Assembly: GCF_014695575.1 (NCBI RefSeq)
Contig: NZ_JACJOO010000089.1
Span: forward strand, 33,408-97,407
Reading direction: 5' to 3'
Origin: Leptolyngbya sp. FACHB-8
GTDB lineage: Bacteria; Cyanobacteriota; Cyanobacteriia; Elainellales; Elainellaceae
DNA length: 64,000 bases
This document shows positions 30,901 to 38,900 of the stretch, one piece after another; position 1 is the stretch's first letter, and the number at the start of each line of letters is the position of its first letter. A model generated the notes under the pieces. The model ran no database searches. It saw nothing but the letters and a program-made list of their open reading frames with translations, and was not told the DNA's origin. A program made the position numbers and the translations under genes.

Positions 30901-32988
30901 AGAGTCACCAGCGATGGCGCACTCTCCATCACAGCCGAAACTGGATCGACCATCCAGTACAGCACGAACGGGGGAACAACCTGGACGACTTCCTTCACTC
31001 CGGTCGAAGGCAACAACACCGTTCTGGTACGTCAAATTGATGTCGCAGGCAATACCTCTGCGGCTACAAGCTTTGCTTTCACCCTGGATTCAGGCGTGGT
31101 TGCACCCGGTGTTGCTTTAACCAGTGATACTGGCAGCTCCAATACCGACAGAATTACAAACACTGGTGCGTTGAGCATTACGACGGAGCCGGAAGCGACT
31201 GTCCAATACAGCATCAACGGCGGTACGACCTGGACAAATACCTTCACTCCGGTGGAAGGAAATAACACGGTTCTGGTGCGGCAGATTGATGGTTCTGGGA
31301 ATACTTCTGCGGCTACGAGCTTTAATTTCACCCTCGATACCACAGTTGTTGCTCCGGGTGTTGCTTTGGCTAATGACACGGGCACATCCAACACCGACCG
31401 AATCACGAGCGATGGCACCCTGACTATTGGGGCAGAAAATGGGGCCACGGTCCAGTACAGCACCAATGGAGGCACCACCTGGCTCACCACCTTCACACCG
31501 GTCGAAGGTAACAACACCATTCAGGTGCGCCAGATTGATGTGGCTGGCAATATCTCCTCGGCTACCAGCTTTACCTTTACGCTCAATACGGATGTAACAT
31601 CTCCGGGTGTTGCGCTCACCAACGATACTGGGAGTTCCAATACGGACAGAATTACCCGAGATGGGGCGCTGTCTATTACGGCTGGAAATGGTGCCACAAT
31701 CGAGTACAGCACCAACGGGGGGCAAACCTGGACGACGTCCTTTACCCCCGTGGAAGGTAACAACACCGTTCTGGTGCGTCAACTGGATGAGGCTGGAAAT
31801 GCCTCCGTTGCCACGAGCTTTGCGTTTACTCTGGATACCACGGTTGCGGCTCCGGGTGTTGCTTTAACCAGCGACACGGGTACATCCAATACGGACCGGA
31901 TCACTGACAATGGGGCACTCTCCATCACGGCGGAAACGGGAGCTGCAATCCAATACAGTATTGACGGTGGTACGACTTGGGCAGCTTCCTTCACCCCGAT
32001 TGAAGACAACAACGCTGTTCAGGTCCGTCAGATTGATGTGGCTGGCAATACCTCTACTGCCACCAGCTTCAGCTTCACCCTGGATACAGGGGTTGTCGCT
32101 CCAGGGGTGGCGCTGGCGAATGATACAGGTAGCTCCAACACCGACCGAATTACTCGCAATGGGGCACTATCCGTTACGGCGGAAACCGGAGCGACCATCC
32201 AGTACAGCACCAATGGAGGTGCAACCTGGCTGACCTCTTTTACCCCTGCCCCTGTAGAAGGCAGTAACACCGTTCTAGTACGGCAGATTGATACATCTGG
32301 CAATATCTCTGCGGCAACGAGCTTCACCTTTAGCCTGGATACGATCGCCACAGCTCCAAGTGTTGCCTTACTCAATGACACCGGTAGCTCGAATACCGAT
32401 AGAGTGACCAGCGACGGTGCCCTATCCATTACGGCGGAAGATGGAGCCACAATCCAGTACAGCACCAACGGGGGGACAACCTGGACAAACTCCTTCACCC
32501 CAGTCGAAGGTAACAATACCGTTCAGGTGCGGCAGGTTGATGTGGCTGGCAACACTTCCGCAGCAACCAGCTTTAGCTTCACCCTCGATACTGGGGCACT
32601 GGCTCCGGGTGTTGCGCTAACGAACGATACGGGTGGCTCCAATACCGACAGAATCACCAACAATGGTGCTCTGAACATCAGCGCGGAGACAGGATCAACG
32701 ATCCAGTACAGCACTGACGGGGAACAACCTGGAGCACTACTTTTACCCCGGTTGAGGGCAACAACACGATTCAGGTGCGGCAGATTGATCTGCTGGGCAA
32801 TACCTCTGCGGCCACAAGCTTCACCTTTACCCTGGACACGATCGCGCCCGATACTCCAACCATTGGGGCGATCGCGGGAGACAACGTTATCAGTGTGCTC
32901 GAATCCACCAACGGCGTTGTTCTCACCGGCTCTGCTGAATCTGGTGCTACGGTCAACCTCAATATTGGTGGGTTTATTCGGACCGTAA
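21922..32988 (+). CDS. Giant RTX adhesin, N-terminal fragment (frameshifted)
   Basis: The 3688-codon frame starts at an ATG and ends by frameshift. It opens with a DUF4347 domain (about residues 1-185; LVAHGEPGVVHL and ISLYSCNVAQ are typical), common at the start of giant cyanobacterial surface proteins. A beta-rich region with three Ig-like units follows (to about 630), then 35 units of 83 residues (signature APGVAL, DTG, DR, NGAL, GATIQYSTNGG, TWT, FTPVEG, NTVQVRQ, AGNTS, FTFTLDT). One different Ig-like unit of about 100 residues splits the array (24814-25125). After 32722 the frame slips and codes about 88 nonsense residues. The remainder of the protein continues in the next frame (32775-39989). 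Adding one G gives a single protein of about 6022 residues. As it stands the product would lack the RTX export tail. Confidence 0.9.
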   Translation: MSIKLISTSNQALTTFFGASTSRSEYQTSEQLAVIDARIADLPILLEAIRKGVATYVVGPEEDALLQITRLLSETGAKHLALVAHGEPGVVHLGGEAIALDQLKRRSALLQEWSLETISLYSCNVAQDERFISELEQLTGARVFGAIGKVGSAAQGGSWNIEEKPAKSFLDLGAIAAYQHTLAFSNVSISGAGPDNIFNATEAQSVTISGNLSLNTGNGQDPQEDVLVGIYTTSGTLLYWMIVNNLSNTATSFTTSLNLKQAIGSYEGGLNFRFWQGTYGGNGSLASPNYTNGATQSLPNETVFDVVPAANGQGNRGPADNGNANSISTLPSFSVNTVAPSTAAINAITSLSSDTGTTGDFITNAATQNVQGTFTGSLAAGESIQVSANGGVTWITATTSGQTWTASNVTLVSGTNTLQTRVINSAGNTTSGATRSYTLDTTAPTVTIASNRTTFRAGETATVTFTFSEAPVGFDATDIAVSGGTITGLTATANPLVYTATFTPTANTNSLSGSISVASGRFTDTAANSNTVSNTLPITGDTLAPLVPTLSLTTDSGTAGDNITSSGVISVAGLENGSTRQYSTDNGQNWTTFTGTSFTLTGDGTKAVLVRQTDAAGNTSTSNAFNFTLDTTALAPGVALNNDTGSSNTDRVTSNGALAITAENGATTQYSTNGGTTWTNSFTPVEGSNTVQVRQVDVAGNTSAAATFTFTLDTGAVAPGVALTSDTGSSNTDRVTSNGALTISAETGATIQYSTNGGTSWSNSFTPVEGSNTIQVRQIDVAGNTSAATTFTFTLDTGAVAPGVALANDTGTSNSDRITSNGVLTISTESGATIQYSTNGGTAWTNSFTPVEGSNTVQVRQIDTAGNISAATPFTFTLDTGAAAPGVALTSDTGTSSSDRITRNGALSISAESGATVQYSTNGGTTWTNTFTPVEGSNTVLVRQIDTAGNTSPTSTFAFTLDTTAPVNPTINVIAGDNIVNAAEANAGFVLTGTTEAGSTVTLNFLGINRTATVTGNTWSYAVTGSDSTLLASLQGPGRTVVVTATDVAGNTTSITSQPFTIDTLAPVAPGVALSSDTGNSNTDRVTSNGALSITAENGATIQYSTNGSSTWATTFTPVEGNNTVQVRQIDVAGNTSPATTFNFTLDTTAAAPGVALTSDTGSSNTDRVTSNGALTVSAENGATIQYSADGGSNWSNSFNAVEGNNTVQVRQIDAAGNTSSATTFTFTLDTGALAPGVALANDTGSSSTDRITNNGALSVATETGATVEYSTDGGNTWITSFTPAEGSNTVQVRQVDGAGNTSPATTFTFTLDTIAAAPGVALTNDTGSSSTDRVTSNGALSVTAETGATIQYSIDGGNTWTPSFTPIEGSNTVQVRQVDVAGNTSAATTYTFTLDTGVLAPGVALANDTGSSDSDRITNNGALTIAAENGATVQYSIDGGTNWTTSFTPVEGNNTVQVRQIDVAGNTSAATTFTFVLDTGVIAPSVALTTDTGSSSTDRITSNGALSITAEPGATIQYSTNGGTTWTNSFIAVEGNNTVQVRQIDVAGNTSAATTFTFVLDTGAIAPSVALTSDTGNSNTDRITNNDALTVVAENGATIQYSTNGGNTWSNTFIPVEGNNTVQVRQIDGAGNTSPATTFTFTLDTTVVAPGVALSNDTGPSNTDRVTSNGALSITAENGATIPYSTDGGNGWSNTFTPVEGSNTVQVRQIDIAGNTSAATSFTFTLDTGVVAPGVALSNDTGSSNTDRITNNGALSITAEDGATIQYSTDGGTTWSPTFTAVEGNNTVQVRQIDVAGNTSPATTLTFTLDTTVVAPGVALSNDTGPSNTDRVTSNGALNITAENGATIQYSTDGGNNWATSFTPVEGNNTVQVRQVDVAGNTSPATSFTFTLDTGVVAPGVALSNDTGSSNTDRITNNGALSVTAEDGATIQYSTDGGTTWTPTFTPVEGSNTVQVRQIDVAGNTSPATTFTFTLDTTVAAPGVALSNDTGPSNTDRATSNGALSVTAENGTTIQYSTDGGTTWTPTFTAVEGSNIVQVRQVDVAGNTSASTSFTFTLDTGVVAPSVALTSDTGSSTTDRITNNGALSVTPETGATVQYSTDGGNNWTPSFTPVEGSNTVQVRQIDVAGNTSPATTFNFTLDTTVAAPGVALSNDTGPSNTDRVTSNGALNITAENGATIQYSTDGGNNWATSFTPVEGNNTVQVRQVDVAGNTSTATSFTFTLDTGVVAPGVALTSDTGSSTTDRITNNGALSVTAEDGATIQYSTDGGTTWTPSFTPVEGSNTVQVRQVDVAGNVSTATTFNFTLDTAVVAPGVALSDDTGPSNTDRITSNGALSITAENGATIQYSTDGGNNWTTSFTPVEGNNTVQVRQVDVAGNVSTATTFNFTLDAGVVAPVVALASDTGISSSDRITNNGALSITAENGATIQYSTDGGSTWGTSFAPGEGTNTIQVRQIDVAGNISPAASFTFVLDTIVAAPGIALANDTGTSNTDRVTSDAALAITAESGATIQYSIDGGTNWTTNFTPVEGNNTVQVRQIDVAGNTSTATTFTFTLDTGAVAPGVALVSDTGSSNTDRITNSGALAISAETGATIQYSTNGGTTWTNSFTPVEGNNTVQVRQIDATGNISAPTTFSFTLDTVAAAPGVALANDTGPSNADRVTSDGTLTIAAEPGATIQYSTNGGTTWTNSFTPIEGNNTVLVRQVDIAGNTSATNSFTFTLDTGVVAPGIDLNSDTGSSNTDRITSNGALSITTETGATVEYSTNGGTTWTNTFTPVEGSNTVLVRQTDTSGNTSTATSFTFTLDTTVAAPGVALTNDTGPSNTDRVTGDGALAIAAENGATIQYSTNGGSTWSNAFTPVEGSNTVQVRQIDVAGNTSAATIFTFTLDTGVVAPGVALSNDTGSSNTDRITNNGALTITAEPGAAVQYSINGGTTWTNSFTPVEGSNTVQVRQIDESGNISPAASLNFTLDTIAIAPGVALTNDTGLSNNDRVTSDGALSITAETGSTIQYSTNGGTTWTTSFTPVEGNNTVLVRQIDVAGNTSAATSFAFTLDSGVVAPGVALTSDTGSSNTDRITNTGALSITTEPEATVQYSINGGTTWTNTFTPVEGNNTVLVRQIDGSGNTSAATSFNFTLDTTVVAPGVALANDTGTSNTDRITSDGTLTIGAENGATVQYSTNGGTTWLTTFTPVEGNNTIQVRQIDVAGNISSATSFTFTLNTDVTSPGVALTNDTGSSNTDRITRDGALSITAGNGATIEYSTNGGQTWTTSFTPVEGNNTVLVRQLDEAGNASVATSFAFTLDTTVAAPGVALTSDTGTSNTDRITDNGALSITAETGAAIQYSIDGGTTWAASFTPIEDNNAVQVRQIDVAGNTSTATSFSFTLDTGVVAPGVALANDTGSSNTDRITRNGALSVTAETGATIQYSTNGGATWLTSFTPAPVEGSNTVLVRQIDTSGNISAATSFTFSLDTIATAPSVALLNDTGSSNTDRVTSDGALSITAEDGATIQYSTNGGTTWTNSFTPVEGNNTVQVRQVDVAGNTSAATSFSFTLDTGALAPGVALTNDTGGSNTDRITNNGALNISAETGSTIQYSTDGEQPGALLLPRLRATTRFRCGRLICWAIPLRPQASPLPWTRSRPILQPLGRSRETTLSVCSNPPTALFSPALLNLVLRSTSILVGLFGP
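23824..32846 (+). repeat. Tandem array of 35 units of 249 bp
   Basis: Units begin at GCTCC(G/A)GG(T/C)GTTGC. Four lie at 23824-24813. After an unrelated Ig unit, 31 more start at 25126 and step by exactly 249 bp, with a single 6-bp insertion in unit 33; unit 35 starts at 32602. Units alternate between a DTGPSNTDRVTS type and a DTGSSNTDRITN type in the middle, a 498-bp period. Units 14 and 18 (near 27360 and 28356) are almost identical at nucleotide level, offset 996 bp, showing recent four-unit duplication. The final unit carries the frameshift. Confidence 0.9.
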
Positions 32989-35900
32989 CGGCTGCCAACG
33001 GAAGCTGGAGCTATACCCTCACCAACACGGAGATCAGTGGCCTGGGTCAGGGGACAAGAACTGTTACGGCAACGGCTACAGATGCCGCTGGCAATATCAG
33101 CACTCAATTGTCTCAAACCTTTGCGATTGAAACGCTAATCCCAACGACTGCAAGCTTAAGCTTGGGCCTGGATTCTGGTAACTCCAGCAACGACGGCATC
33201 ACGAACTCGGGTTTAGTGAATGTATCGGGGCTGCAGGCGGGTTCCATCCGGGAGTACAGCACCGACAATGGGCAGACCTGGATTACTTTTACGGGTACGA
33301 GCTTCACTCTGACCGATGATGGGGCAAAGTCGGTAGTTGTGCGCCAAACCGATGAGGCTGGTAACATCTCTATCTCTCCAGCCCTGAGTTTTGTCCTCGA
33401 TACCACGGCTCCGACCCAGACGGCTACGGTCATCCGCATGACCCGGGATACGGGAGCCTCTGCTACGGACTTTCTCACAACGGATGGTGCGGCTGGACGT
33501 ACCTACACGGGTGTTCTCTCGGGGGCTTTGGGAACTGGAGAAACGTTGCAAATCTCTGTAGATGGCGGTACGACCTGGACGAATGCGACGGTTAACGGAA
33601 CCAACTGGACGTTTAACGACACCATCGCTAAGAACGGCAACTGGAGCATTCAAACTCGTGTCGTTGATACCGCTGGAAACACGGGAACGGTAACATCGCA
33701 GCCCGTCATCCTCGACACATTGGCGCCGACCCAAACCGCTGTCGTCACCTCCATGACCAAGGATACGGGCGACTCAGCAACCGACTTCATCACCACAGAC
33801 GGTACGGCTGGGCGCACCTACACCGGCACTCTCTCGGCTGCCTTGGGGAATGGGGAAACATTGCAAGTTTCGCTGGATGGCGGTGCTAGCTGGAGCAGTG
33901 CAACGGTTACAGGAACAACCTGGACGTTCGACGACACTATCGCTAAGAACGGCAACTGGAATATTCAAACCCGTGTTGTTGACACGGCGGGAAACACTGG
34001 AACGGTAACATCCCAACCCGTCATCCTTACCAATGCGGTAGTGTCGCAGACCGCTACCGTGACATCCATGACGCGGGATACGGGGGTTTCTGCCACTGAC
34101 TTCATCACTAGTGATGGCACCGCTGGACGCATCTACACCGGTACTCTCTCTGCGGCATTGGGTGTAAATGAGTCGCTGCAAGTTTCAGTGGATGGCGGTG
34201 CTACCTGGGCAAATGCGGCGGTTACAGGAACAACCTGGACCTTCGATGACACCATTGCCAAGAGCGGGAATTGGAACATCCAAACTCGTGTGATTGATGA
34301 TGCCGGGAACACCGGAACGGTAACATCTCAAGCTGTCATTCTGGACAACGGATTACCGACGCAAACAGCCACGGTCATTTCAATGACGCGGGACACAGGG
34401 GTATTCGCCAACGACTTCATTACGAATGATGGTGCCGCTGGACGCACCTACACCGGTACTCTCTCTGCAGCTCTGGGGACTGGAGAAACGTTGCAAATCT
34501 CCGTAGATGGCGGCGCTACCTGGGTGAATGTAGCGGTCAACGGAACCAACTGGACGTTCAACGACAGCACGGCGAAGAACGACAACTGGTCTATCGAAAC
34601 CCGGGTTGTTGATGTTGCTGGAAATGTTGGGGCGATCGCCTCACAACCTGTCATTCTCGACATGGTCGCACCGACCCAAACCGCTGTCGTCACCTCCATG
34701 ACCAAGGATACGGGCGACTCGGCAACCGACTTCATTACCGAGGATGGTACGGCTGGGCGCATTTATACCGGCACCCTCTCGGCGGCTCTGGATGCCAATG
34801 AGACGTTACAAGTTTCTGTGAATGGTGGCGTGACCTGGAGCAGTGCAACGGTTAGCGGAACCACCTGGACGTTTAACGACACCATCGCTAAAAGCGGCAG
34901 CTGGAGCATCCAAACCCGCATTGTAGATACCGCCGGTAACATCGGAACGGTTATCTCCCAACCCGTCATTCTCAACAACGCGCCCCTGCCCCAAACCGCG
35001 ACCATTACATCAATGACGAAGGATACGGGGGTTTCTACCACGGACTTCATCACCAGTGATGGCACTGCTGGACGGACTTATACAGGCAGCCTCCTGGCAA
35101 CCTTGGGTGCAGATCAAACCCTGGAAATTTCTGTCGATGATGGTGTGACCTGGTCCAGTGCCACCGTTAACGGCACTACCTGGACGTTTGATGACACCAC
35201 AGCCAAGAGTGGCGACTGGAGCATCCAAACCCGCATTGTCGATGCTACTGGCAACAGCGGTACTGTGACATCCCAGTTGGTCACCCTCGACACGGCCGCT
35301 CCTACGCAGACGGCGACGGTTACCAGCATGACCCGAGATACCGGGGCTTCTGCTACCGACTTCATTACCGAGGATGGTGCCGCTGGGCGCACCTACACGG
35401 GTACCCTCTCCGCTGCCTTAGGTGCAGATGAAACCTTACAAGTCTCCGTGAATGGTGGCATTACCTGGAGCAGTGCAACGGTTAACGGAACTGCCTGGAC
35501 GTTCAATGACACCCTTGCTAAAAACAGCAACTGGAGCATTCAAACTCGTGTTATCGATACCGCGGGGAACACCGGAACGGTAAACTCCCGGACGGTGATC
35601 CTCGACACGGTGGCTCCTACCCAAACCGCTGTCGTCACCTCCATGACCCGAGATACGGGCGTTTCTGCCACCGACTTCATCACTACAGATGGAGCCGCTG
35701 GACGGACATACACCGGCACCCTCTCTGCAGCCCTGGGAAATGGGGAAACGTTGCAAATCTCGGTGGATGGAGGCACGACCTGGAGCAGTGCAACGGTTAC
35801 GGGAACCACCTGGACGTTTAACGACACCATCGCTAAGAACGGCAACTGGAACATCCAAACCCGTGTTATTGACACGGCAGGGAATACCGGAACGGTGACA

Positions 35901-38900
35901 TCCCGATCGGTGATTCTTTCCAATACAGTGTTGGCCCAAACCGCGACCGTCACGTCCATGACGCGGGATACAGGGGTTTCTGCTACCGACTTCATCACTA
36001 GTGATGGTGCTGCTGGGCGGACCTACACCGGTACCCTGTCTGCGGCGCTGGGTGTCGGTGAAACTCTACAAGTTTCGGTGAATGGTGGCACAACATGGGT
36101 TAACGCCAACGCTACGGGCACGAGCTGGACGTTTGTAGATAACGCGGCCAAGACGGGCAACTGGAACATCCAGACCCGCGTCACCAACACGGCTGGAAAT
36201 GTTGGGGCTATTACAACCCGAGCCGTGACCCTGGATGTTGCAGCTCCCAACGTGCCCACTATCAACGCAGTGGCAGGGGATGGCCGGGTGAATGCTACTG
36301 AGCGGGCCGCTGGCGTGACCGTCAGCGGAACAGCGGAAGCGAATAGCCGCCTGAACGTTACCTGGGGGAACACAACCCTCACAACCACGACGGGCGGCAA
36401 CGGTGCCTGGAGCCTGATATTTAACAACAACCAGATTCCCGCTGATGGCAATACCACGATTAGCGTCACTGCCCAGGATGCGGCAGGTAACACCAGCCCT
36501 GCTGCTACCCGCGCCGTTGCCATTGATACGGCGATCGCCACTCCCACCATTACAGCGATTGGCGGACCTGATAGCATCGTTGGCCCGACAGCCGGAGACG
36601 GCCAGGTCGTGGGAACAGCCGAAGCGAACAGTACCGTGAGTCTGTTTTTTGGAACGACCCTGCTGGGTACTGTCGTTGCCGACGCCTCAGGGAACTGGAG
36701 CTATGCTCTGACTGCGGCGAACATCACCACCCTGGGTCAGGGGAACAACAAGGCGCTTACTGTCACCGCCCGGGATGCCGCCGGTAACCTTTCCACGCCC
36801 AGTACTCCCTTCACCTTTACAGTCGCGACTCTGCTTCCTGGAGCCCCCACCATTAGCAGCATTGGAGGTACCGACAGCATTGTCAGCGGCCTTGCTGGAG
36901 ATGCGGTAGTGGCCGGTACAGCGGTAGCCAATGCGACCGTTACCCTGTTCCTCGGAAGCGCTCCGCTAGCTACGACGGTGGCCAATGCGAACGGTAACTG
37001 GGCTTACCCATTAACTGCTGCAGACTTAGCCCTGATTGGTCAAGGCGGAGGCAAGAGCCTGACCGCGAGTGTGCGGGATCTTTTGGGAAATACCTCACCG
37101 CTGAGCACGGCCTTCCCCTTTGCCGTCGATACGATCGCCCCATCTGTTCCCACGATTGGAGCGATCGCCACCGACAACATCATCAACCTGGCCGAATTTA
37201 CCGCTGGGGTTGTCCTGACGGGCAGCACGGAGGCAGTATCTAGCGTCACCCTCAATGTGGCTGGGCAAACCCGTATGGCCACCATGAACGGCACTACCTG
37301 GAGCTATACCCTATCCAACGCTGATATCCTCAGCCTGGGTCAAGGACCGGGCAGAACCGTCACCGTTACCAGTCGAGACATTGCGGGCAATGCCACTAGC
37401 ACCACCTCCCCTGTCTTTACGATTGACACGGTGCCGCCCACGGGTGTGGCGATCGCCCCCATTGCCACCAATAACATCATCGATGCCACAGAAGCCACTA
37501 CCGGGGTTGTGCTAAGCGGGACAACGGAAGCAGGTTCTACTGTTAGCTTGAGTCTCGGAGGACAAACCCGTAGCGCGACGGTGAATGGCACCACCTGGAG
37601 CTACACCCTGACAGCCCAAGACTTGAGCAACTTGGGTGAAGGGGGTGGTAAGACCGTCACCGTGACCGCAACGGATGCTGTTGGCAATACCACAACCCTA
37701 TCCTCCGCTGCGTTTACCATTGATACACTGCGCCCTGGAGCACCAACGATTGGGGCGATCGCCACCAACAACGAGATCAACGCAGCCGAAGCTGCGGCCG
37801 GGGTTGTCCTTAGCGGCACCCTGGAGGCTGGGGCTCTGATTACCCTGAACATTGGCGGACAGACCCGTACTGCCACCGTGAATGGTACGACCTGGAGCTA
37901 TACCCTCTCAGCCCAAGACTTAGCCAACCTGGGCGAAGGAGCCAATCGAGTCGTAACGGTCACAGCTAGCGATACCGCTGGAAACGCTAGCTCGACCACC
38001 TCTCAACCCTTTGCCATTGACACCATTGCCCCTACGGCACCCCAGTTAAGCGCGGCTGATTTGGATGAAAATAATGCTCCCAATGCGTTGGTTGCAACCC
38101 TTTCGGCAACGGATAGCAATCCCGTCACCTACACTCTGGTTGCGGGCTTGGGTGCTGATGACAACGCCGCCTTCACCCTCACGGGTAACCAACTGCGGAT
38201 CAACGACAGAGCAAACTTTGAAACTCAAGCCAACTACAGCATTCGGATTCGAGCTACCGATGTTGCGGGAAATACGATTGAGGTCACGCAGACCATCACG
38301 GTTAACGATCGCAACGAGGCCCCCACGGCGATCGCCCTCAGCGGTAACACCGTCGCTGAGAACGTTGCAGGAGCCATTATTGGCACTCTGACCGTGGCCG
38401 ATCCTGATACCCTGGCAGCCTTCCAAAACAACACAGTGACCGTCAGCGACAACCGCTTTGAAGTGGTGAATAACGCGGGTGTGTTGCAGCTTCAGCTCCA
38501 GGCCAACCAATCCCTGAACTATGAAGCCATTACCAACGGGCAACTCAATCTCACGTTAACGGCTCAGGATGCCAACACCCCCACCCTGAGCTATAGCACT
38601 GCCGTTGCTCTGACGGTCACGAACGTTGACGAACTGCCTACGGCGATCGCTCTGAGTAACACCACCATTGCTCAAAACCAGCCGGGTGCCATTGTCGGTA
38701 ACCTGACCATTACAGACCCCGATGTGATTGCGGCATTCCGCAATTACAACCTGACGGTCAGCGATAGCCGCTTTGAAATTGTTGAGGTCAACGGCGTTCT
38801 TCAGCTTAAGTTAAAGAGTACTGAGGCGGTCGTGAATCAGGGCCGTACCCAGGCACGTGTGCCGCTGACAGTGACCCTTGCCGCTGGCAACAATCCCAAT

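Noticed and set aside
32711..32775. Programmed -1 ribosomal frameshift joining the two adhesin frames
   Set aside because: GAC GGG GAA has no classical slippery heptamer, re-pairing after a slip would be poor, and no adjacent stem-loop was seen. A base loss is simpler.
23412..35998. Many long open frames on the opposite strand and in other frames of the giant gene
   Set aside because: They recur with the repeat period and have biased, low-complexity translations; they are shadows of the repeats.
23824..36242. Regular repeats resembling a CRISPR or satellite array
   Set aside because: The units are 249 and 315 bp, in frame, translate to beta-rich repeats and have no spacers.
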